Source: Turbatrix aceti (lineage: Eukaryota; Nematoda; Chromadorea; Rhabditida; Panagrolaimidae). Taken from it: a stretch of 64,000 nucleotides of DNA. The notes under the pieces are model-generated. The model ran no database searches. It was not told where the DNA came from and was given only the letters and a program-made list of their open reading frames with translations. The position numbers were made by a program, and so were the translations under genes. The DNA is taken from assembly GCA_963969345.1 (NCBI GenBank), contig OZ017769.1:6265725-6329724 (forward strand), given 5' to 3'. Below, piece by piece: positions 22,034 through 34,000 of the stretch (within the stretch, counting starts at the first letter, position 1; each line of letters begins with the position of its first letter).

Positions 22034-25000
22034 ATGCAGGTCGTCCCCGACATCGACGTCGCTAAGCTGCCCGCTTCCGTCCGCGAAGCCGTCCACCAGC
22101 TCGAACTCGAGCTCAGCGAGGGCGATATCACCGAGAAGGGCTTCCACAAGAAGAAATCCGCTCTCCTCGCCCCCTTCCTCTCCTCCAAGGCCAAAACGCC
22201 GACGGCCACGGCTTCGAAGGCGGCGGCCGCGTCGCCGTCGACGAAGGCAAAGAGCAGAAGACAACGGCGACTCACCAGAAACGAAAGTCGATATCATTCG
22301 GGTGAGTTTTTCTGATTTGAGTTCACTCAGACGATTTTTTTTCCAGAAATCCGAACCGAAGCAGTACAACAAGCTCTGGCCGACTGGAAAAAATCAGAAT
22401 ACAAAGAGCCAAAATACTCCAACGTGCAACCTCTGCGGCGGCGCAATCCCACGGAATCTTCTCGGAAGTCTTCGTTGACCGCGGCGATCTCAGGTTTGTC
22501 GGCATTCGTATTTTCTGGGTGGGCGTTGTTTTGTCTGGTCTGAACGATCGACATTTTTGTATTTGTATTTATATTTTTTGCGACCGTTTTCATTGGTTTC
22601 TTATCTCATTACTGGCATCTTTGGTCGGCCACTGGGAATTCCACGGAGTCGTTGGACGCCGGATGGTTGTTACAATCGGTCCGGACCGTCGTTGCTTTTT
22701 GTGGGCTGTCCGGGGGCTGACGGACGTCAAATGGGTGAAAACGGTGGTGAGTTGAACGGAACGGCGGTAGTGTAACTTGGGTTTTTGGGTTTTTTTGATG
22801 ACTAGCTCTTCGTCCTCGTCCGAGAGTGCACGACGGGCCCAAGGGCCTTATGACTGCATATAGCCACCGGGTCAACCAGGTGTTGTGTAATCGCGAGTCC
22901 AACGCTTTTGCAACCACCTCGTACCCTCTCGACCGGTGTGACACTTGTCATTCATTGTTCTCGTCTCCTCCTGCACCGTGCCTACTCACCGGAGGGATTG
23001 CTTGCACATATACTACAACATACTCGAGTTGGAGTAGTTGTATCGGATCAACCAACACTGAGGACTTTTTTTTTTACCTCGACTTTTTTTTATTACAATG
23101 CCTCCTCGTTTGTTCAAAGGCGAAAATGAATGAAAAATGACCGCTCGGTCGCCGCAGGCCCGCCGCCGAAGCTCCTGGGCTTTTTCTTCTCAGGAGCTGT
23201 CAGCGTTCGTTCGATCTCCTGTAATTGTTGCCCGGTTTCCTTCCGGGTGTGGCAGAGCCGCTTTTTATTCATTCTCATGCAATTTTTCAATTCTTTTATT
23301 TTCTTGAGCTTTAAAATTTTTTTTGTTGGCTGGAACGTGTGCCAACGGGAAGGCCAAAAAAAATTGATTTACGCAATTCATTCATTTTTGGCCTTTTTTC
23401 TCAAAAAGCGTCCCTGATTGACTCCTCGATTTACGGCCTGCCAGGAATGCTGGGATGCCACCAGTTGCATCGACACCGAACGCGCGCCGGGTCGGGAGGA
23501 GGAATGCCGAGTGCGGCGATCTGGTAACAAAGCAGGTCGCCGACCGATTCGATGACAAAGAGGCCTCCCTGCCGAGGCTGGACATTACAGCGCCGCTTTG
23601 AAGCCGTGATTTCATTGTCCTCGGTGTCGACGAAATCGTGGCAAGCGGGTTTTTGCCACGATTTGATTTCCCCTTCGCCTGGAACGACGATGACAACTTT
23701 TTTCCGCTCTGCTTCAAGTCGTAATTTGTATAATAATTACCAGTTATCAGAAAACGAGGAACACATGGCGGTAGTAGCTGCTCTTTTGTTTGTTGCCGGA
23801 AAAAATGCACTACAAAACTGTTTTTTTTTCTCTGAATTGCTGACCAGTTTGAGTCTTTTTTTGTGTCATCGCGGGTGTGAAGTAGCCCATTTGTCTTTTT
23901 GTTGCGGTTTTTTTTGCGCCGGTTCTTCGAAAGACGCTGGCGGCGGCTGTAGCAACTTGTGTTCATCTTCATCTTCCCTGTTTCGTTCGGTCCTTGGTAG
24001 GAGTGTAGGTAGGCCGAGGAGCTGCTCGGGCAGGCGTTAACTGTCTCTAGCGTTACAAAAGGAAGACATGCACTCGACCTTGAGCCAACATGGCATGGGC
24101 AGTAAATCCCTCAAAACTGAGTTCGTGGGAGCGCGCGTCATCTTTGTCATGGTTTTACGGAGTTGTTGGTCAGTCAGTTCAAAACTTTTCCAATGAACTG
24201 ATTTTAACCAGGTTGTAAATAGTCGTTGTTTGTTGTTTGTTCCCGACTCGTCAAATCATAAGAATTGCGGTGGTCGTTATTTCCCCGGAGGGGGGACACT
24301 TTTTAATTCTTCCACGCAATTTTGCTTGCTTGCTCTTGCCAGGTGTTTTGGTTGGTTAATCGGCCATCAAACTGGTCGGTAATGTTTTCCACACGGGTCG
24401 ACCGACGACGGATGGGATGCGATGGATGGCTGATAGTGCAAGTGCAGGAAGCAGACGCCTCTGACATGAGCGTCGCATTCCTCGCAAATTGGCTGATAAT
24501 GTCGTCCATGACATGCTCCGGGGTCGGGTAGGGGGTAGGTCGTTTGTTCGCCCGGGAGGCATCTGTTGTCGTTATTGGCGGCTTCCCAGCCACATGCCTC
24601 GACTCGCCTGTGCGACCTGGCATTCTTTCATTTTTTCTTCTTCCAGCAAATCTTGACAACAATAAAAATAGATTCATTATCATTCGGGTTTCAGTTGCAT
24701 TTGCAACGCGTTGCCTCGCGGTATCACGTTTCACTTCAATTTTGCTTTGGAGGGGTCCCCAAACAGGAAACCGCGCATTTTATCTTCCATTTTGACTCCA
24801 GGGACCGCGGAGAGGCTTATGCAGGCCCGCAATGCAACTGATTCGACCGGGGAAATGCGCTGGAGGGACCCGATGCGTGCTACACGATTATTTTTTTGAA
24901 TTGTCGATTGAGCGTTGTTTTGTCACCTGAGGGGTTGTAAACCACTAAAAAACCCAGTAGTCGCTAGTAAATATTTTTTTTTATATTTTTTACGATGTTT

Positions 25001-28000
25001 CCGGGCGACTGGAAAGTTGATAAGCGTCACTTCTCCTTCTTCCTTCTTCGGTCACCTGCGAACGAACATCGGGGGAGGTGGTGACTGAGATGCGAACGGG
25101 CACCCACCCAGCGAAGCGGCTAACAAATCGATTGAGCCGTAGGAGTGCAGACAGCTGTGACCGAGTGCCGTCAAGTTGAGTGTCGCGCACAACGATGCGT
25201 GTGTGCTCTTCGTTCGACAACGGCTGTCGCGAAGATGATTTATGACTCTGCGCGACCACAAGTTGACTATATCCCCGGATTTGACAAGTTTTGAGCTATT
25301 TGGCGTGCTTTTTGACGGATCGCTCGTTTACGCAACGCAACGTTACTTGGAGACAAAGTGCCTCTTTGCAGTACCACCACCACCACGACGGACGGCTGGT
25401 CCCGTCGCAGAGAAGCGAGGATGAGAGAAAAAACGGTTGTCGGTCTCTCCCAGTCTGAACGGCACATCTCTTACGTCTCTTACTGTTGGTCTCTTTTTTC
25501 CTTTGGGGGACATGGACACCTCTCGTTTGCCTTTTGTCACCACACGGATTTCAGACAGCAGCGACGATGACACGAGCACGCTAGGGAGCTCTTCTGGCGC
25601 CACCAAGGCCACGCCGACTCCCAGCAGACGGAATTTGCAGCAGTCCACCAAGGTCACTCCCCCGGCCAAGGAGGCGTCGAAGCCCGCTCCGGTCCCAGCA
25701 CCGGCTCCGGCACCGGCACCTGTAATGTCCCCCGGCGAGAGGAAGGCGGCTGCCGAAGCCGCGGAGGCTGAGCGAAGGCGGCTGGAATCCGAGCGAGAAG
25801 AGGCGTTCAAGCCGCGACCGAAGCTGCTGAGGCACAGGAGTCAGAGCAAGGACAAGGCCGCGGCTTCCTGCAAGGCTGAATCTCATGGCAACTCGCCTAT
25901 CCACAGGATCATGGCTGAGGATCAGAGGCTACGCAAGCAGAACAAGGTTGGTTTGACGCCAGGCATGGGAGGGGCATTCGAATGTTTTTGGTCGCGAATA
26001 AAAATGAATCTTTCACAAATTTTGTTCGCAAACACGAACGAAAATGAACGACTTTGTTCACGTTTGCGAACGAACATCGAACATTTTTTGTTATGTGCCA
26101 AATTTTGTTCGTTTAGGCAGAAAAAATACATAATCTGATTTTTGTATCAGTTTTTCTACGTTTTTTCACTTCGAAAACGACTTTTTTTCTCCTTTTTTAA
26201 TCAAATAACAGCGTTTTGGACTTAATTTTTCTAAATTTACCCAAAATTGGGTGCCTATTTTGTTTATTTTATCTGTTCGAAAAATTTAGAAATGTTCGTT
26301 GGAAATGAATGAACAACATAATTTATGAAAATTTCGTTCATAAACGAAAAATAATTTCACTTTTTTTATTTATTATTTTTCGTCTTTTCAGCGCTCCTCG
26401 CAAATCTTTGGCGTAGAACCGCCGATGGTATCCGCAGTCGCCGATCGCGTCCTCCCCAGGCCACCCGTAGAAGACGAAGAGCTCGAGAACGACGACAGCG
26501 CGGTCTATGTCAATACTGACGTCCACTGCACGTCGACCAACGACAGCGGCGTCGGGAGTGCCAACGGTGAACCCGCTCAGGATTATGCTAACACCCGAAT
26601 TCGTGAGTTTTGACGTTGTGGACTGCAGAGGGGTTACTGGATGCGTTTTTTTCAGCGCTGAAGCCGACCAAAGTCTCACAGAAGATTCAGAACATCATGC
26701 TCAACTTGCAGGTTGGTTGCGATTTTTGATCCATTTTAAAAAAATGGGATGAGGGATTGCCGCAGGCGTTGGCGCTGGATTTGATGGCAAGTGATGGTCG
26801 AGTCGAAAGTCAATGATTTGCAAGCTCCCCGGAAAACATGCTTTGTCCGTCGAGAGCTTTGCCGTCGTCGCACGGCATCTGTGCGCTGAACAAGTCGGCC
26901 ACGTTGGTTGGTGACGAGCGAGCGCACTCGGAAATTGCCTTGAGCGATTTTCCCAGCTTGCCCGCCCGCCGCGAAGAGTGTCTGCGCCGGGGCAATCTGG
27001 CGAGACTAGACAAGACCACAGCCCGATGTGAGCGAACGAAGAACACATTTTCATTTTCGCACTTCGTCGGGGCTGGCGATGATGCCAGAGAGTGGATAGA
27101 TGGATGCAAAAAGCAACTGTTACAACAATGTTGCGAAACAAAACGAAACCAGCGTTGCCTGGAAGATTGCGTTGTCCCCAGATCGAGGGGGGATTTTTGC
27201 TGTGCAACACGGTGAATGTATGTGCATGCGTGTGATTTACGACTCGCTTGCTAGCTGTTCGCGGGAAGGGGTGTCCTGTCCTCTCCTGGTCCCCCTCCTT
27301 TTTTTGCTGTTGTTGTCAGCGTGGCGTTCAAGTGAACTACGTTTATGTTAGCCCGGGCTGCCCAATTGGCAACCGCTTTTTTGCTTCTTTTTTTTAGTCA
27401 GACTCGGTGAGCTTTGTCGTGTCACACGGCGTGCCGGAATGGAACAGGACAAATTTGGTTAATTTGGGGTGGTTTTGGGTCCGCGGAGGGAGAAGAGAAG
27501 GGAAAAGTCGAGTCGAGTCAACGCGACACACGGCAAGCTTTCTCGATGCCTCAATTTTTTTTGTTCTTTCGTTTTTGGTGTGCTCATCTCGTCTGCGGGG
27601 AGATGCTCCGCTCCAATCGGCGAACTACGAACGAGGAACGAGGAACGTCGATGGGATGCGACCCGTTGGATTGATTCATTGCCCATGGCGGATGCAGGTC
27701 AAAGGCAGCATCCTATCCCCCGCGTCGTCCTCTCCTCCTGCAACTGTGTTTGGTTGGTCATCCGTCGCCCGTTGCCCATCGTTGTCTCTCTTGACTCATC
27801 CCGCACACTTGACCTGGCATTTCTTTGCTTGTTTCCTTCCCTGTTGACGCAGATTCAATTCAACTGAGGACGAGGGGTGAATCAATCACGCGGGGGTGGA
27901 CTCGGGGGGTTTCGCTTTCCTTCCTTTCCTTCTTTTCCCGCTGCTACCTGCTTTGGAGCTAACAGATATCCGTTTATTCGTATAAGCAGAAGCATTGTTG

Positions 28001-31000
28001 ATTTTTTGATCTGAGACTGTTTTGTTTTGTTTTGTTTTGTTTCGATTTCTGTTTGCTTTTAATTTTCTACGTCTCATTCAGGCTTGCTTAGGAGGATCAC
28101 TTTCGGCTTATTGCCGACCGCGGCCGCGGCCGACGAGTTGGATTATACAGCGCCTTGTACTAATTGGAGAGGCGATGATCGCAGTGCGGACGACCGCGGC
28201 CGCGGCCGCAGGCCACTTGAACACTTTTCATTTTTTGTTTTTGATGCTGGATCTGGAACCGGAATAGGCCGGGCTGAGTGTCATGCATCATGCATTGTGT
28301 CTCTGGACCCTGTTTTTGTTACTGGAGGCCTTCTCCAGCAAGGTTTAGCAACGAAAAACTTTAGCAAACTATGCAGTCTGTTTTCGGAGAGGGGGCTTTA
28401 TTGAAGGTCGGCTGGTCCGGGAAGTGGAGGCGCTTTTTGCGGCCTTGTTTGGAGCTTGTTAGTCGACATCCGGTCAGTCTCTCTAGCGGGGCGACCCGCG
28501 ATGTTGGTTGGTTAGGGGGCTTTTTTATGTTTTGCGTCTGGCGAAGCAAGCCTAACTAACCACCCGCATGATATGCTTTTTAGGGGGAGGCGCACTCTGT
28601 TTTTGGGGTTGGCGGAAAGAAAACGTGCTTCGGCTTCAGTGGCTGGCGCAGTGATTGTTCGCCCTCCCATGCGAACTTTCACAATTCGATTTCCGCAAAA
28701 CAACAGCGAAGGCCGATAACCCCGAAGTCCATTTCCGTGCTTCGTTGGACAGAAACCTTCCTACAGCGAAGATTTTTTCAGTTGTGAAGGGCCAGGCCAG
28801 GCCAGCGGCACCCCCGCTGTGTTTGTTTATGTATCCTGAGCTGCCCCTGCAACTGCTCGGAGTCGCCTGTGGCTGTGGTTGTTGCTGTGGTCGTAATATG
28901 TATCTTAAGAAGCCGGCTTATGCTATTTATGCTGTTATCGATGATTCGGTCGCTGCGCTGCGTGTCCCGGTCGATGATGATCGTCATTTTCTCGCTTTTT
29001 CGTTTCTGCCCTGCTGATTTTTTTTGCGGGAGTGGCAAATACACACGATCGCTTGCTAGTTTGCTTGTTTGCACTGTGTTGAGTGCCAACAACGAACGAC
29101 GACCTGCGTTTTGCGTTTGCTCGGCCCGATGGAGGTGAGGTCTGTGCGCGGAGATCTTTTTTGGTTGCGCACCTGGCCGCCAAATCTGTTTTGCTACAGA
29201 TCGTGTTGATGGGTACGTACGGCGGCGGCATGTCATGTTTGGTCCAATTTAACGATGTTGGGTCTTTTTGACCGTCGGAGCAGGTTCAGCGATTTTGGGG
29301 CTGTTTTTTTACTATTCTCGAGTTTTACTTTACTTCTTTTTTTTTGTTTGCTGGGGTGTAGGATATGCCGGTGTGGGCTCAAGATTGTATGGGTTATTGA
29401 ATTTAATGAGCTTTCAGCGAGTTGGGGTGCGAAAAACGGTGAAAATGAGTGCTGCATCGACCGCCATCGTTAGTTGTGCCTTGAGGCGCATTTTTAACTT
29501 GCTGGGTTCATTGTTTCCAGGTGCATGAGCCCCGTGATGTTCGGGATATCATTTCTCTCTTTCCGCGGCGCGGCGCTGGAGAAACAAACCTGCATGGAAG
29601 GGGGGATTTGAGCGATTGCCTGCACTGCACGCCTGTGCGGTTTTATTTATCTCCTGTTAACGTTCAGTTTTTTTAAACGGTTCTTCCTTCCTTTTTCCTT
29701 TTTCGCGACTGACGCGTTAATTTCCATCGACTTGGAGTTTTTTGCCTGACATGCGTGTCACCGCGCCAGGTATGTAGATAGAATAGAATACGCTGGAGCT
29801 GGACTGGCTGGTTGGTCATGCTATACGGGTGACGACGGTTGGTCATCAAAGGAGGTCGTTTGTTTGATTATCGGCCGTTTGCGCTGTGGTCTGGGAGGAC
29901 AAAACAGCTGCCAGAGAGGGAGAGTTGGTTGTTGGGAGATTAAAAAGGGCTGCTGCTTGCTCCGGAGTGGTGCTAGCTAAGGTTGGAGGTAGGTAGTATA
30001 ATATTAGTCGGGATTTCACCGGTGTAATGATCTCGCCTGGCTTGTCTGCCACCTCTCACCTGGCCGTGGTGACGGTGACGGTGACGGCGTGATGACTAAT
30101 CGAGAGCCAGAGCGGTTGTTGTTTTTTGCGGATGTCAATTGGTGCTTTTTTGTTGCACTGGCGGTGGCAGTGCAGCACGTTGCCTCTGTCCCTGCTTTTG
30201 ACGACCAATTTACACTGCACTAACGATGGAAGGGCTCTGCTAACGGTCGTAAGGTGAAGGAGGTGTCGGACGGTTTTCTTACTTCTTTTTACCTTTCGTA
30301 GTCGTATTTACAAACGGCAGCGGCCTCCGCCTTCCAGGTATCAGTTCCCTGCCTGCGTAGTGTTTTTCACCATTTTAGTTATAGTCATTTTCTTTGTCTC
30401 AATTGCAATTGACTACTCCTCGAACAGTTTTACTGGCGCGCGAGCCGCCGCCATCTTGATGATTTTTACGACCTGTTTCGCACTGCTGCTGTTGCTGCCT
30501 GACTTGTCCCAGCAGGGTCACGAGCGGCGGTGTAATTGAATTTTTGAAACGAATTACAGAAAAAAAATAAGAGAGACGAAACCTGATCCCAATGATATTT
30601 GACGGCTTTGTTTTTTTTCTTCTTTTTTTTCTGTGTCGATTTTTGCGGTGCCTTCATATCATTTTTTTGTCGGAGTCAACCATGAAGGTGACTGACTGGC
30701 AAACAGTTGCCTCGGATTTTTTGATGGACTTGCTGCAAATTTGATTAACTCGATTAACCAATTTTCTTTTTGCTGCTGGGTGCTTGGCTAGCCGGTAACG
30801 ATCGCTGCGAGTAACCATTTGTGTAATTCAGCGAGTTTACGACCAAAAAGTCGTGTTACGCGACGTGCGTGGTTGCAAAGGCAACATTTGGCAGCTTTTT
30901 GTCCGGGGAAGAGGGCTCGGCTATCGGATGCGCGTGTTTGGGCTGTGAATGTTGTCATCGCTCTTCCTGGGAAACAACGAGCCACACCGGGTCACCTTGC

Positions 31001-34000
31001 TTTGTTTCTGCATTCATCCGTGGGTATTTCGGAATTTTTTCATCTCTGAGTCTCCCGAGTGACGGGTATGTTGACAGTCGTCGTCTCTGGCGTTGACATT
31101 GTCCGTGCCGCAGCTCTGATAGCTGTCAATACTCATTCGAGGACGATGAGGTGAGTCGGGATTGCGTTTTGAGTTGGACTGCGTTTTCACTTTGTTTTGC
31201 CCTTTCTCCCGAGGATCGGATCGTGTGACTGACTGCGATCGCGATCGTGCTCCACTCACTCCTACGCGCCGTGCGTGTTTGCTTCTCCCGAGATTACGAA
31301 ACATCAGGCATCGCATCAAGCATCGCTTTTTGAGGCAGTTGGCAGCTCGCATTGATGCGAGCGCCCTCTTCCGAGGCCTTCGCCAGCCATGTACCTCTTG
31401 ATGGAGCACTACGATCGGCGGAACAACGCCGAAGAGCGCCATCGCATCCCACCCCCTCGGCACCATATCCGGCCCAAGCGGGACTCAAATGACTATTTTC
31501 TCCCCCCATCCACGCCCAGGAACAGGCTAAACACTATCTATCCTGATTTTGCGGCCTCGAAAGACGCGGCGGACGCTGTTGCTCTGCGCAGGCGGCTTGG
31601 AAAGGTCGTCGCCGGCGGCAACATTGAAGCGGACGCGAAGAAGCGTCTGAGTCATCAGTTTCAATCCCTGCACGCGGCCAACATTCCTGGACTTCCAGCT
31701 CCAGTCTCGCTGTTTTCCGCCGATGGGGGCTTTGCGCACGGGGAAGGGCAATTTGGCCTGAAACCGACGCTGAACCGACCCAGCGGACAAGACTGCTACT
31801 CAGTGCCAGCGTCACCGGTTATCCAGCGAAGAGCGTCGGCGAGGGCTGCCGTGCCCGTGCACCAAGCCCACCGGCGCAGAGCCCCTGGACAGCGTGGCGG
31901 CGTTCGCGAAGGCGTTATGCGCAGCAAATCCCAAGTCCGTCCGGCGGGTTTTCTCGTCAATACCATCAAGCCAGAATCCATATCGCCTTCTGAACTCTCA
32001 CCTGTGCCGTTGGTCAGCTGCAGTGTCTACGACCAGGTCATGAGCAACGCCCAGCTCCACCTCGGAGCACCGAGGTCGCCGGCGCCGAAGAAGAAGGCAT
32101 CTTTTGTTTCCCAGCGTCGGTCCGCACCGACGACTCCCACGCCAGTGCGAAAAGGCAAAGGCGCCATCTGCGCGCCCATTACCGCGAAGCCTCCGCTCGC
32201 AGTTGACCCCTCTGCCGTGCTGGAGGTCTTCCACCCCGAGCGCAATCATCGACGGAGACTCGCCACAGAGCACACGTCCATGATTGAGGCCAACGATCGG
32301 ATAGGCTTTGATTTTGTGCAGCAAGAGTTGCAAACATTCGCTGAGGTTAAATCACTTGCCATCGGGCGCCTGCGGCAATTTCGGGTGGGGGATATGGACG
32401 AAATTGAGCAATGGCATTCTGCCATGATTATGCGCAGACACCAACTCAGCAATTTACAGAGACCCAAGCGGAGAGCCCTCCAGGATTACTACAACGACGA
32501 TGACGCCGAGCTCGAAGGTACGCGAGTTTATCACGCGATAAAAATTTTTCTGATTGAAAGGCGTTTGTTTTTCAGCTCTGGCCAATCTCGTGGACCCCAA
32601 TGCCCCCAGGCCAAGTGGTTTGATGGTCACCCCTGTTAGGGGCGACTTTCCGGCCACTTCTCAGCCAACGACGGGTTCATCGACGATCGCTGCTGCCAAG
32701 TCCGTCGACGCGGTGCTTGAAAGGCACGCTTCTATTCAGCCTAAGGCGGTCTGCGGCACCGTGCTCGATCACTCGGCGCGCATGGCACAGTCATTGACTT
32801 ACTGTTAGTTTTGAGTTTTTTCGTTGTTGTGGGGACAAAAATCGGGAAAAGCTTTTGGCCTAATAATTTTTTTTCGTCATTGAACAACTTTTTTTGCGTA
32901 AAAATTACTGAAATTTTGTTCTGAAGTTCGTTTTTCACAGAAAAAAAATTATTTCAATTTTCATGGCTTACAGAAACGTTAAAAATACGATTAATGCCAA
33001 AAAATATAAAATTGTTGTATTTTTTTTTCAGACCAAATTTTTATCTTTTCTATTGCGTCATTGTCCCTCTTTTCAGGCAAGCTGCACAGCCGGGCGATCA
33101 AAGTGGCGCACATGCTGCACACAAAAACAGTCACCGTCAACATCCCCGGCTCCGGCAAGGAAAAACGTCCGATCTGCCTGCCAGGAGATCGCGTCGCTCT
33201 CGTTTACCCAAACACCGAGCCTCTAGCCTTTGTGACGGCCTTTTACGGCTGCCTCCTCGCCGGAATGGTCCCGGTGCCCGTCGAAGTGCCCATCACCAGG
33301 CGAGATGCTGGTATCCAGCAGTTCGGCTTCCTCCTCGGCAGCTGCGGTGTTCGCGTCGCTCTGACATCCGAAGCGTGTCTCAAGGGTCTCCCGAAGGCCG
33401 GTGCACAGACAGCCGCACCATCCACGTCTTCGACCAACGGAGCAGGCACGTCCAACGGCTATAGCGGCGGCACGACCGGCAGTACCGGCTCTGGCGGCAG
33501 CGGCGCGGGTTCGCATCTGCCGTCGACGAGCGGTCCTCAGAATCCCAACGACGTTGCAGATTTCAAAGGCTGGCCTAGACTGCACTGGGTCGTGTCGGAG
33601 CACCTGTCCAAGCCTTCCAAGGACTGGAAGATCTCTCCCGCGACTGCAAATGGGGAGACAGCCTATATTGAGTATGTCACGGACCGGGAAGGCAGTGTCA
33701 AGGGCGCTTGCGTGACCCGCGAGGCTCTCCTGGCCCATTGTCGGGCGATTGCTGCGGCCATGGACTACAAAGAAGGAGAAACGATTGTCAGCGTGCTGGA
33801 CTTCAAACGAGACGTCGGACTCTGGCACGCCGTGCTAGCTGCCATCTACGCGGGCATGAGGGTGGTCTTCGTGCCGTACTCGGTCATGAAGGTGAACCCG
33901 ACCACCTGGCTCTACCACGCTTCCAAGCTCCAGGCCACGGCTGCACTTGTTAAATCCCGGGACCTCCACTGGTCTGTCATGGCGACGCCGAGGGACTCAA

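Noticed and set aside
31146..31362. Upstream ATG at 31146 spliced to 31339 as the start of the alternative DIP2 isoform
   Set aside because: The join would put the ATG in a different frame from the 357-codon segment, so it can only be leader sequence.
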